Source of the DNA: Cytophagales bacterium
GTDB lineage: Bacteria; Bacteroidota; Bacteroidia; Cytophagales; Thermoflexibacteraceae
Assembly: GCA_947457925.1 (NCBI GenBank)
Contig: CANGYA010000005.1
Span: 1 to 53,756 of the forward strand
Direction: 5' to 3'
DNA length: 53,756 nt
The position numbers and the translations under genes were made by a program. The notes below the pieces were generated by a model, which was not told the DNA's origin, searched no databases, and worked only from the letters and a program-made list of their open reading frames with translations. Shown piece after piece: positions 15,715-24,720 of this stretch (position 1 is its first letter; every line of letters begins with the position of its first letter).

Positions 15715-18018
15715 TTATAGTTGTAAACCCACCAAAGAAATATCATCTCGTTGTGCTTCTGCTCCTTGATGTTGGTCTAAGGCTGTTTCTAATGCTTGTT
15801 GCTGTGTAGCTAAGGGTAAATGACTGATAGCCAATAGTTTTTCTTGCAATGTTTTCACGCCAAAACGGACTCTTGCTGTATTATTTTGGTCTGCAAAACC
15901 GTCAGTAGCAAAATAAAACACACTGTTAGGGCTTACTTCTGCTTCTTTGTTCTGAAATTCTGTTGAAGGACTTTTACCACTCAAATAAATTCTATCTCCC
16001 CGAATAACGACCAAATTACCATTTTCTACATAATACAATGCCGTTTTTGCACCTGCAAAAACTATTTTGGTGTTAGTGGCTTGTTTTTCAAAATAACAGA
16101 TGCCAATGTCCATTCCGTCTGTATTACGGTCTTCGGCTTGTTTCAAAATTTTTCGCAAAGCCCCTCGCAGATTTCGCAAAATTCTTGCGGGGTCGTCTGT
16201 TACACCTTTTATATTTACTGTTTCGTGTAGTAATGTACTACCCAACATACTCATAAAAGCTCCCGATACACCATGTCCCGTACAGTCTGCTACAGCAAAA
16301 ACGGCTGTCTGCTCTGTAGTTTGAGAAAACCAATAGAAATCCCCAGAAACTACATCTTTGGGACGGTAGATAATAAACAAATCTGCAAAAAAAGCCCTAA
16401 CTTTGATAGTATCTGCCAGCATAATCTCTTGAATATGAGAGGCATAATTGATACTCTGTTTAAGCACGTCAGAGGTAAATTTTAGCTGTTGGTACGTAAA
16501 TTCTACTTCTTGCTTTTGAGATTCAAGATTTGTATTTAAAATAAGGAGTTTTTCTTGTTGTTGGTGCAATTCCTCATTGGCTTGGCTCAGTTCATTGTTT
16601 TTATCTGCAATTTCAAGTTGCTGGCGTTTAATTTCATCATTTTGGCGAGCTAATAAATTATTTGCTTTTTGCTTTTGATAATACCCAATAATGATAAAAA
16701 CTATGATAATGAGAAAGGTTGTCGTAACTCCCAAAAATGTATTGCGGATTTGCGTTTGCTCAACCACTTGTTTTTCTTGCTCCAATTTTAATTTCTCCTC
16801 TTTTGCCCGCAAAAAATCTGCCTCTAATTGTGCTTTTTGGGCTGCTGCATACAAACTATCTGCTTTACGTCTATTTTTTTCGGCTTGTGCTAAGGCTATA
16901 AGGTGTTCGGCTTCGGCTTGTTTTTTCATAATTTCCAACTCTCTCTCTTTCTTCTCGGTGGCTATTTTTGCCAATTCATTGTCTTTAGCTAACAAAGCTA
17001 TTTCTTTTTGATTTCTTTCTAATTCTATGTTTGCGGTGAGTTGAGCTATGGACTTTGATTTTTCAATATTAAACAAACTATCATTGATATTTTTGTACAA
17101 TTCAAAGTAATTCAGGGCATTAGCTGTATTGCCTTGTTGCTTGTTGAGTTCGTAGAGTAGCCACATTGCTTCTTTAGTTTCTATGGGTGTTTTAATACTT
17201 TGGGCTATTTCCAAAGATTTTTCTGCATATTTTATGGCATTTTCGTAGTTATTTTGTTGCTGATAGACTTTTGCCAAGCCTATTAACGAGTAAGTTGCTC
17301 CCCATTTGTCTTTGAGTTCTTCTTTTATATGCAAAGATTTTTGGTAGTAGTTCAGAGCTGTTAGGTAGTCTTTTTTTAATAAATAAATATCACCAATGTT
17401 GTTGTAACAATAGGAAACATTAAGTCTATTTTTGGTTTCTTCATTCACCACTAAGGCATTTTGAAAATACACTAAGGCTTGGTCATAGTTTGCATTAATT
17501 TTGTAAAGTCCACCAATATTTAATAAACTATAACCAATACCTGTTCTGTCTTTAATACTTTCTTTGATTTCCAAAGACTGTTGGTTGTAACGCATCGCCA
17601 AATCATATCTTTTTTGAGTAAGATAGACATTTGCCAAATTGTTGAGGCTGGCAGCCAACGCCATTTTTTCATTTGTTTCCTCCCTCAATTTAATAGCCTG
17701 TTGGTAATAAGATATAGCTTTATCATAATTACCTGCATTGGCATTGAACAAGCCTAAGAAGTGTAAAGATAAACTTTGTGTTTTTTTATTATTAGCTTTT
17801 TCACTGATAGTCAATGCTTTATGTACTAAAGGTAGTAAAGTGTCGGGCTTAGTATTTCTATACTGCTGGGCAATGTTAATCAATAATGTAACTTTTAAAG
17901 AGTCATTGTTCGTTTTATGAAAAGTCATGCACAAGCTATCCAAAATTCGTTTATTTTGGGCTATGGTCATTTGTATAGTACAAATGAAAAAGAGTACGAA
18001 CCATAATTTAGTTTGCAT
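15715..18018 (-). CDS. TPR sensor with SpoIIE-type PP2C phosphatase output
   Basis: This 767-aa protein has a signal peptide (WFVLFFICTIQMTIAQ), about six TPR units (roughly 60-310), a long Glu/Lys/Ala-rich coiled coil (330-425), a single membrane helix (427-448), a second coiled coil, and a C-terminal SpoIIE/RsbU phosphatase domain (550-767). Metal-binding Asp residues are visible in SGDFYW (D560), DCTGHG (D578), ATDGF (D706) and RDDIS (D759). The TPR part should be periplasmic and the phosphatase cytoplasmic, where it would dephosphorylate an STAS-type anti-anti-sigma protein. It lies 7 nt after its paralogue at 18026-20347 and is probably co-transcribed with it. Confidence 0.9.
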   Translation of the reverse strand: MQTKLWFVLFFICTIQMTIAQNKRILDSLCMTFHKTNNDSLKVTLLINIAQQYRNTKPDTLLPLVHKALTISEKANNKKTQSLSLHFLGLFNANAGNYDKAISYYQQAIKLREETNEKMALAASLNNLANVYLTQKRYDLAMRYNQQSLEIKESIKDRTGIGYSLLNIGGLYKINANYDQALVYFQNALVVNEETKNRLNVSYCYNNIGDIYLLKKDYLTALNYYQKSLHIKEELKDKWGATYSLIGLAKVYQQQNNYENAIKYAEKSLEIAQSIKTPIETKEAMWLLYELNKQQGNTANALNYFELYKNINDSLFNIEKSKSIAQLTANIELERNQKEIALLAKDNELAKIATEKKERELEIMKKQAEAEHLIALAQAEKNRRKADSLYAAAQKAQLEADFLRAKEEKLKLEQEKQVVEQTQIRNTFLGVTTTFLIIIVFIIIGYYQKQKANNLLARQNDEIKRQQLEIADKNNELSQANEELHQQQEKLLILNTNLESQKQEVEFTYQQLKFTSDVLKQSINYASHIQEIMLADTIKVRAFFADLFIIYRPKDVVSGDFYWFSQTTEQTAVFAVADCTGHGVSGAFMSMLGSTLLHETVNIKGVTDDPARILRNLRGALRKILKQAEDRNTDGMDIGICYFEKQATNTKIVFAGAKTALYYVENGNLVVIRGDRIYLSGKSPSTEFQNKEAEVSPNSVFYFATDGFADQNNTARVRFGVKTLQEKLLAISHLPLATQQQALETALDQHQGAEAQRDDISLVGLQL

Positions 18019-18025
18019 GAGAATC

Positions 18026-20347
18026 TTAGATAAATAGCCCTACTACTGAAATATCATCACGTTGTGCTTCTGCTCCTTGGTGTGCTTGTAGTCTGCTTTC
18101 CAAAATGCTTTTTTGTTCTGCTAATGGCAAATGGTGGATAGTAAACAGCAAATCTTGTAAAATTTTTGAGCCAAATTTTTGCCTTGCAGCATTGTTTTGG
18201 TCACCAAAACCGTCTGAAGTAAAATAGAAGACACTATTAGGGCTTACAAATGCCTCTTTGTTCTGAAACTCTACCGAAGGGTTTTTACCTCCCAAATAAA
18301 TTCTATCTCCTTGAATAGTCATAAATTGCTGATTCTCTACATAATACATGGCTGTTTTTGCCCCTGCAAAGCTAATTTTAGTGCCTGTTGCTTGCTTTTG
18401 AAAGTAGCAAAGGCTAATGTCCATGCCGTCTGTGTTTCGAGATTCATCTTGTTTTAAGATTTTCCGAAGTGCCGAGTGGAGATTTTTAAGGATACGCGCA
18501 GGTTCATTGCTAATACCCTTTACGTTGATGGTTTCATGCAACAAGGTGCTGCCCAACATACTCATAAAAGCCCCCGGTACGCCATGCCCTGTGCAGTCTG
18601 CCAAAACAAAAATAGCTTCTTGGTCATTGATTTGTGAAAACCAATAGAAATCACCCGAAACCACATCTTTGGGACGGTAGATAATAAACAAGTCGTTAAA
18701 AAATGCTTGCAGCCTTTTAGTATCTGCCAATATAATTCCTTGAATATGAGAGGCATAGGCAATACTTTTGCCCAAAGTGTCAGATGTTTCTTTGAGTTTG
18801 GCGTAAGTTTCCTCAACTTCTCTTTTCTGTGCCTCCAAGTTTTCATTCAGCATGACCAACTCTTCTTGTTGTTGGAATAGCTCCTCATTCACTTGGCTCA
18901 GTTCATTGTTTTTGTGTGCAATTTCGTTTTGTTGTTGTAGAATCTCATCATTCTGTTTTGCCAATAGTTCTTTGGATTTCTTTTCTTTTTGTCTGCTGCG
19001 ATAAATCACAGTTGCAATGACCAACATAAATGCCAAAGCCCCCAAAATTGTGTATGAAAAATAACGTTGCTGTTTTAGTTGTTGTTCATGTTCCAGTTCT
19101 TTCTTTTCTTGTTCTATTTTGCTTTTTTCTTCTTTGTAGGCAAACTCTTTGGAAAGTGCATTTTTGAGATTTTTTTCATTTTCTATGCTGTCTTTCCAAA
19201 AAATATACCTTCTATGACTTTGATAGGCAGCATCATATTTGCCCAATTTTTCGGCAGCAATACTTTTTTCATAGTGAGCTTGCATGGCGTTTTCTGTATT
19301 GCCTATTTTCTCTGAAAGAGCCTGTCCTTTGTCTGCCCACTCGTAGGCTTGCTGAAACTCACCTTTGGCATTGTAATAATGAGCAAACAAGCCCTGAAAT
19401 TGACTAATTTTATCATTTGATTTTGTTTCTTCAATAGCCTTCATGCCTCTTTCTAAATAGGCTAAACTTTTCACAAAATCTTTTTTCTCGTCAATATACA
19501 TCTCGGCTAAAATGGCAGAGGCTACAGCAATATTGTTTTGAAACTTGTTTTTCTCGGCTATTGCTAAACCTTTTTCTGCCTTTTCTATAGCCAAAGCCGT
19601 TTGTTTGAGTTCATACAGACACGAAGCTAAATTGGCTAAGGTAAGGCTTAACCCCTTCAAATCTTTTGCTTTTTCTTTGAGTGTAATAGACTTTTCGTAG
19701 TAGCTTTTTGCTTTTTGGTATTCTCCTTGATTATAGTAAATATTTCCTATGTTGTTGTAATTGATGGACATACCTTTCAGGTCGCCTGCTTTTTCGTCCA
19801 TTTGTAGCCCCAAATAGTAGTTTTCTATGGCTTTTTGGTAATTACCTTGTGTTCTGTAAATTACGCCTTTGTTGGTATAGCAACGGGCTAAGTTCTTTGT
19901 ATCTTTATATTTGAGGGCTAAGTCCAATGCTTTTTGGTGGTAAAACAGTGCCGAATCATAGTTGCCTTTGAGCCGATAGTAAATACCAATACCATTGAAT
20001 ATTTCAGTGAGATTAGACCAGTCAAAACTTTTTTGAGAATATGGCACAGCCTTTCTGAGTCCGTTCAATGTTTCTTCGCCCTCTTTGCCTGTGTTTATAC
20101 GGAAATAACAACGTCCCAGACCTTTTGCATAGTTAGTTTGTAGGGCAATAGCCAATGCTTTTTCTTTGTAGTAGTTGATAGAGTCTTTGGGACAAACGTC
20201 TGCAATTTCTAACAACAACAGTACCTTTGTGGTGTCTGCTTGTGGTTTTTGCAGGTGGCGGTAGAGGCTATCTTTTACATTGCTTTGAGCCAAAGCAATG
20301 TGATGGACTCCACAAAAAAGTGAAAGTAAGAGTAGGACTTTTTTCAT
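18026..20347 (-). CDS. TPR sensor with SpoIIE-type PP2C phosphatase output (tandem paralogue)
   Basis: This 773-aa protein has the same layout as its downstream neighbour: signal peptide (KKVLLLLSLFCGVHHIALAQ), TPR array, membrane helix (YFSYTILGALAFMLVIATVI), coiled coil and SpoIIE domain with SGDFYW, LADCTGHGVPGAF, SDGFGDQ and RDDISVVG. The phosphatase domains of the two proteins are far more alike than their TPR regions, so the sensor parts have diverged after duplication. The frame is open to 20470, but that extension runs through a dispersed repeat and has no signal-peptide character, so the ATG at 20347 is chosen. It is the first gene of the two-gene unit. Confidence 0.9.
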   Translation of the reverse strand: MKKVLLLLSLFCGVHHIALAQSNVKDSLYRHLQKPQADTTKVLLLLEIADVCPKDSINYYKEKALAIALQTNYAKGLGRCYFRINTGKEGEETLNGLRKAVPYSQKSFDWSNLTEIFNGIGIYYRLKGNYDSALFYHQKALDLALKYKDTKNLARCYTNKGVIYRTQGNYQKAIENYYLGLQMDEKAGDLKGMSINYNNIGNIYYNQGEYQKAKSYYEKSITLKEKAKDLKGLSLTLANLASCLYELKQTALAIEKAEKGLAIAEKNKFQNNIAVASAILAEMYIDEKKDFVKSLAYLERGMKAIEETKSNDKISQFQGLFAHYYNAKGEFQQAYEWADKGQALSEKIGNTENAMQAHYEKSIAAEKLGKYDAAYQSHRRYIFWKDSIENEKNLKNALSKEFAYKEEKSKIEQEKKELEHEQQLKQQRYFSYTILGALAFMLVIATVIYRSRQKEKKSKELLAKQNDEILQQQNEIAHKNNELSQVNEELFQQQEELVMLNENLEAQKREVEETYAKLKETSDTLGKSIAYASHIQGIILADTKRLQAFFNDLFIIYRPKDVVSGDFYWFSQINDQEAIFVLADCTGHGVPGAFMSMLGSTLLHETINVKGISNEPARILKNLHSALRKILKQDESRNTDGMDISLCYFQKQATGTKISFAGAKTAMYYVENQQFMTIQGDRIYLGGKNPSVEFQNKEAFVSPNSVFYFTSDGFGDQNNAARQKFGSKILQDLLFTIHHLPLAEQKSILESRLQAHQGAEAQRDDISVVGLFI

Positions 20348-20417
20348 GAGGTATGGTAGGATATAGGTTGTATAAAAATAAGGACTTAAATTCTTATAAG
20401 TAATGGGAAAAAATAAA

Positions 20418-20498
20418 TGTACCACAGACTTTAGTCGGGGACGCCTAGTCTGTAATCTCTTGACAATCAAAGACTCACAGACTAAAGTCTGTGGTACA
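20418..20498. repeat. Dispersed inverted-repeat element, copy B
   Basis: This is the reverse-orientation counterpart of 183-249, sharing at least 100 nt including the flank that reads TTATCAATTAATTAGTTACT. It differs by a 14-nt insertion (20437-20450) flanked by TAGTC direct repeats. Confidence 0.85.
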
Positions 20499-20651
20499 AT
20501 ATTATCAATTAATTAGTTACTCTTACTTAGAATGAATAACCAATAAGGCTATATAATTTTGCACTAAATATAGTAAATAGTATATATAGCTATAAGCTAA
20601 TATAGATTCTTTTTTGGTAATATACGCTACACTTAAAAATGTATCAAGCAG

Positions 20652-20689
20652 ATAGGTTTTAGTTTATTTTTTAGTAAACTAAAACCTAT
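20652..20689 (-). terminator. Hairpin downstream of the T9SS protein gene
   Basis: ATAGGTTTTAGTTTA (20652-20666) pairs perfectly with 20675-20689, with an 8-nt loop. It lies 17 nt after the stop of the minus-strand gene. No strong U-tract follows on that strand, so it is a probable but not classic terminator. Confidence 0.6.
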
Positions 20690-20705
20690 TTTGATATTTA
20701 TTACA

Positions 20706-23700
20706 TTATTCCACTACTAATCTTTGCGTAGTGCTTTGTTTGCCATCTTGTACTCGTATTAGATAGACACCAGCAGCTAATTGGTTCACATTCAAATTAA
20801 TGCGTAAACTTGAAGTCTGTGATATTTCTTTGTAAACCTCTCTACCCAAATCATCTACGACTACTAGTTCAAGCAACTCTGTACCATTCGTAGATGATTG
20901 GTAGCTAATGACTGTTGTCTGTTTGGCTGGGTTTGGATAGATTTGTAAGCCATTAGTAGCCTCATTGTTTATTGCCAATGTTTCTGTAGTTATAGCCTTA
21001 TCAGCCATTGGTGTTAGCAACTGGAAGTTAGCACCATTAAAGTAATTTTGGAGAGTACCATTGCACAAATACCACACTCGACAACCATATTGTTGCCCTG
21101 AAGTCAAACCTTGATGTGTACCTACTAACAACTGTATTTTACTACTGTCTTTGGCTACTGTATAAATTGTGTTTGGGTCTGTTACATTCCAATATTGTAC
21201 CCAATAACTACGTCCATTTGTTTCGGGGTTGTTTGTGCCTGAGTTATTAGGCAACCAATCTAACTTTGCTCCCCAAGACCTTATGTTACTCACATTTATA
21301 GCCGTAATAGCTGTACCACAGTTGCCATATATTGCTGGTACGGTAAATGCTTGCCAAGCACTGAAAGTAGAAGCATTGCCATTGGCACAGAAAGTTTGTA
21401 CTTTGTATTGGTAGGTTTGGTTGCCATTTAGCCCTGCCCAAGTCATAGAAGTTGCATTGGTACTACGTGCATGAATTATCCCGTCTGGCAACATCAAGTG
21501 TACCATGTATTGTGGTGAACCCGAAGCACCTGATGCACCACTCCAAGACACCGTAGCATCTGCTAAATTAGCTGCTCCTGCTGTGTAGGTTACCGCAGGG
21601 AAGGTGTTAGGTGCTAAACAAGCTGTAGCTGCTCCTGTGGTAATATAAAAATTATCACCATATTCTCCTAAACTGTTTGCTCCACAATTACCTCTCACCA
21701 AAATTCTATATTTAGTTGTTGGTTTAGGGAAATTAACAGTTGCAGAAGTGCTTGTTACCGTAATCACTTGTGCAGTGCCAGCTACAGGAATTGGCGGAGT
21801 AGCTGCATCTACCTCTACCGTAAATATTTGATAGTTAGTGGCATTTGGTACGGCATTCCATTGAATAGTTGCTTGTAGGGCAGTTACATTAGAAGAAGTG
21901 ATGTTAGGTCTGATACAATCTGCACCTGCATTCCCACTATTTACATTGCTATTGGCTAATACCCAGTTAGACCAAGTAACACCATTGCAACGGGCTTGCA
22001 CATAAATTTCATAGTTTTGGTCATTGTCCAAGCCGATTAATTGGTAAGTTTTTGCCCCTGTTGTCAATAAACTTGTGGTGTTACTCAAATTGACACGAGT
22101 AAATTCTGCTCCCGAACCCACCAATCTATAAAGTACATCTACTCTGTTGTAACTAACAGGGTTTGTCCAATTTACATTGATAGAGCTTTGTCCATTAAAG
22201 GCTGTTCCTGTAGAGGCAGAGGCAGTTGTTGGGCTGCTACAAGCTGTCAATGTATATGTACCTGCATTTAAGGTACAACCGTTGTTATTAATGACTAAAT
22301 TGCCTGTAGTGGTATTATCACCTACTTGTAAAATAACTCTTGAAGTGCTATAATACCACATTCTACGAATAACCACGCCATTAATAGTGTAAGCATTAGC
22401 TACAAGTGGTAAGTTACTACCTTGTATTTCGATACGAGTATCAATACCACCACTCAAAGGCAATACACTTGTTACAGAGGGCGTAACAGTGCCTACTGTA
22501 CCTGTTACAGCTACGTTTTGGGTGGTATAACCCGTAGAAGCATTGCCAATATTACCAGTAGGAGAACCCGTAGCTCCACTTGTTAGGCGTACAAAAATAG
22601 GGGTGCTTGCTACAGCACCTGCCGTAGGTGTTAAGGACAAAGAATTGGTATAACCACTACCTGCCGATAACGAAACTTCATAACCTGTAGGTGGAGTAAC
22701 AATTAGATTAGCTGTAAGTCCTGTACCACTTACATTGTAACTTTGTGCTGCTGATGGTGTACCTGCACAAGTTTGGAAGGTATTTAATGTGCCTGTAGTT
22801 GTAATACCTCCCGATACAATGATGAGTGTAAAAGACACTACGGCAGATTGACAAGTGCTTGTTCTTACGACCAAATCAAAGTTATATGTACCAGCCACTA
22901 AACCACTTGGTAAAGGAATACCCGAAATTGTACCTGCACCTGCATTGAACGTATTGGTGGTATTTCTTTCCACAAAATTTGGAAGTGGAGTAGGGGAGCT
23001 TGTTGTTAAAGTATATCTTGTTGGAGAGCCTGTAGTAGCTGTGTAAGGAATACTAAATGTAGTGGCAGAGGTACTAACACTTGGGACTGTACCCAATGTA
23101 ATAGTAGGATTTGTGCCACTACTTGCCCCAGACGAGGAAACTGCCATAGATTTTGTATCTGTACTTGTGCTTGTATGCGTAATTTCTGAACCAGCCGTTA
23201 CAGTCCCTGTGGCACGTACATAAATTACTGTAGTGTTTACTGTACCAGCCGTAGGGGTAAGGGTTAGCGTATTGGTATAACCTGTTAGCGGAGATACAGA
23301 AATTTGAGTATTAGTTGGTGCAGTAATCACAATATTACCCGTTAAGTTTCCACCATTTACTTTATAGCTTCTTTCACAAACACTTGACAATGAACCTAAT
23401 TGATTTTGAGAATCAGGAGAACCACTTGGCATCAAGGCTGTAAGCACTATATAAGGTCTTGTGGCTACATTCCAACTATACGTTAAACCACTTGCTGGTT
23501 TTACCGCAGTAGAAATAGTACATCTGTCTGTACTTACAGAGGTTGAAGGAAATAACTCACCAGCCGTAGTTGCAGACCAATCTGTAGTAGTGGTGCGAAT
23601 GTTTAAGTTACTAAGAGAATTGCCACGTAAACCAACTACAGGGTGTGTGGCAGGGGTCGTTGTACCTGTCAAAGTAAAGTTGCCATAAATTACTCTAATT

Positions 23701-24497
23701 TGGTTGCTTGTTTCATAGAGTTTAATCTGAAAATTGATTTCTTCATGTTTAACATCGCTGATGAGTCCATCTCTACGCACATTTTTCCATTGTACCGTTA
23801 AAACTCTGTTGGGGGCAGTACCTGTGGTTACATAGCTAATTTCATCGCCATGTACTGCCTCTACATAATCGGCTGTCGTAACAGCTACAGTAGTAGCTGC
23901 TGATAAAGTAATTGTTTTGGCTACAGTGTTAATACTTGTTACAGTACCAAAATCATAGTTAGTAGTTGTGCTTGTTTGTGTAAAGAAAATTCTATCACCT
24001 ACCTCAATGCCATTTACGTTTTCCAACGTAAGAGTCGTACTACCAACACTTGCACTGGCTGTAGGCACTGTAAGCCAAGCTGTACCAATTAAACGACCAA
24101 AAGCCGAAATAATGTTGTTGGTCATAATAGATGTACCCGAAGAAACTGTACTTGCGGTCATGCCACTACCTAAGGTAATGAAACCATTTGACGAGATAGC
24201 AAAATTTGTATAGACTGTTCCATCATAAGTAAAATTAAAACCAATCGGAAAACCTTGACTGCCTCCCGTAGTCGTAATAGGCGGTGTGCCAGCCCCGTCT
24301 GTGCTTACAAATACTCTGTCCTTAAACGGTGTAGTTGCTCCTGCCGGTAAGCTCATGTTTGTACCACCCGAAATAGCCGTATAGGTTGTAGTAGATTGAG
24401 AGAAATTGTAATTCTCTACTTGTGCCAAAGCACCTTGTGTAAATAATGTACTTGCTGCAAGGCAGAAAAGTAACTGAATTAAGGTTGAAATTTTCAT
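20706..24497 (-). CDS. Large secreted protein with T9SS C-terminal sorting domain
   Basis: This 1263-aa protein is rich in Thr, Ser, Gly and Asn. The signal peptide is KISTLIQLLFCLAASTLFTQ with cleavage near ALAQ. Downstream are two beta-sandwich repeats of about 90 residues (each with a LTPTAG segment), an IPT/TIG-like domain (VTSVLPLSGGIDTRIEI), several fibronectin type III-like domains (about 755-1170) and a type A T9SS sorting domain in the last 75 residues (LQIYPNPAKQTTVISY to YLIRVQDG). It should cross the outer membrane by T9SS and be attached at the cell surface as an adhesin-like protein. An upstream ATG at 24542 is in frame, but the ATG at 24497 fits the signal peptide. Confidence 0.88.
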   Translation of the reverse strand: MKISTLIQLLFCLAASTLFTQGALAQVENYNFSQSTTTYTAISGGTNMSLPAGATTPFKDRVFVSTDGAGTPPITTTGGSQGFPIGFNFTYDGTVYTNFAISSNGFITLGSGMTASTVSSGTSIMTNNIISAFGRLIGTAWLTVPTASASVGSTTLTLENVNGIEVGDRIFFTQTSTTTNYDFGTVTSINTVAKTITLSAATTVAVTTADYVEAVHGDEISYVTTGTAPNRVLTVQWKNVRRDGLISDVKHEEINFQIKLYETSNQIRVIYGNFTLTGTTTPATHPVVGLRGNSLSNLNIRTTTTDWSATTAGELFPSTSVSTDRCTISTAVKPASGLTYSWNVATRPYIVLTALMPSGSPDSQNQLGSLSSVCERSYKVNGGNLTGNIVITAPTNTQISVSPLTGYTNTLTLTPTAGTVNTTVIYVRATGTVTAGSEITHTSTSTDTKSMAVSSSGASSGTNPTITLGTVPSVSTSATTFSIPYTATTGSPTRYTLTTSSPTPLPNFVERNTTNTFNAGAGTISGIPLPSGLVAGTYNFDLVVRTSTCQSAVVSFTLIIVSGGITTTGTLNTFQTCAGTPSAAQSYNVSGTGLTANLIVTPPTGYEVSLSAGSGYTNSLSLTPTAGAVASTPIFVRLTSGATGSPTGNIGNASTGYTTQNVAVTGTVGTVTPSVTSVLPLSGGIDTRIEIQGSNLPLVANAYTINGVVIRRMWYYSTSRVILQVGDNTTTGNLVINNNGCTLNAGTYTLTACSSPTTASASTGTAFNGQSSINVNWTNPVSYNRVDVLYRLVGSGAEFTRVNLSNTTSLLTTGAKTYQLIGLDNDQNYEIYVQARCNGVTWSNWVLANSNVNSGNAGADCIRPNITSSNVTALQATIQWNAVPNATNYQIFTVEVDAATPPIPVAGTAQVITVTSTSATVNFPKPTTKYRILVRGNCGANSLGEYGDNFYITTGAATACLAPNTFPAVTYTAGAANLADATVSWSGASGASGSPQYMVHLMLPDGIIHARSTNATSMTWAGLNGNQTYQYKVQTFCANGNASTFSAWQAFTVPAIYGNCGTAITAINVSNIRSWGAKLDWLPNNSGTNNPETNGRSYWVQYWNVTDPNTIYTVAKDSSKIQLLVGTHQGLTSGQQYGCRVWYLCNGTLQNYFNGANFQLLTPMADKAITTETLAINNEATNGLQIYPNPAKQTTVISYQSSTNGTELLELVVVDDLGREVYKEISQTSSLRINLNVNQLAAGVYLIRVQDGKQSTTQRLVVE

Positions 24498-24669
24498 TGT
24501 GGTAAGGTTTGTCATGAAATAGGTAATAAACAAGAGGTGCATTGTGCTTATTTGAATTGTGTTACAGCACTGTACTATTTGTGTGAAATTTGTGTAACAA
24601 AAGTGGAGGAAACTTTACAGACGACAAAAAAGGCGTGGTATAGAAAAATACTACACTACTATAGTTTTT

Positions 24670-24695
24670 TTGTAGGGTAAAATGTAGTATATTTG
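24670..24695 (+). promoter_or_regulatory. Possible promoter of the TPR-LuxR gene
   Basis: TATATTTG (24688-24695) fits the Bacteroidota -7 box and TTG lies at 24670-24672, but the 15-nt spacer is shorter than usual. The ATG is 25 nt downstream of the box. Confidence 0.45.
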
Positions 24696-24720
24696 GTTAG
24701 ATTTTATTTTTTCTACAGCT

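Larger units (their letters stand above)
20348..20705. other. Gene-free stretch between the phosphatase and adhesin genes
   Basis: No gene is seen. The stretch contains the upstream region of the two-phosphatase unit (no TAnnTTTG box recognised), dispersed repeat copy B (20418-20498, flank similarity to about 20530), and a 15-bp hairpin (20652-20689) just downstream of the T9SS gene. Confidence 0.6.

Noticed and set aside
20348-20470. N-terminal extension of the TPR-SpoIIE protein to 20470
   Set aside because: The extra residues come from a dispersed repeat and a basic stretch, and they would bury the obvious signal peptide that begins at 20347.
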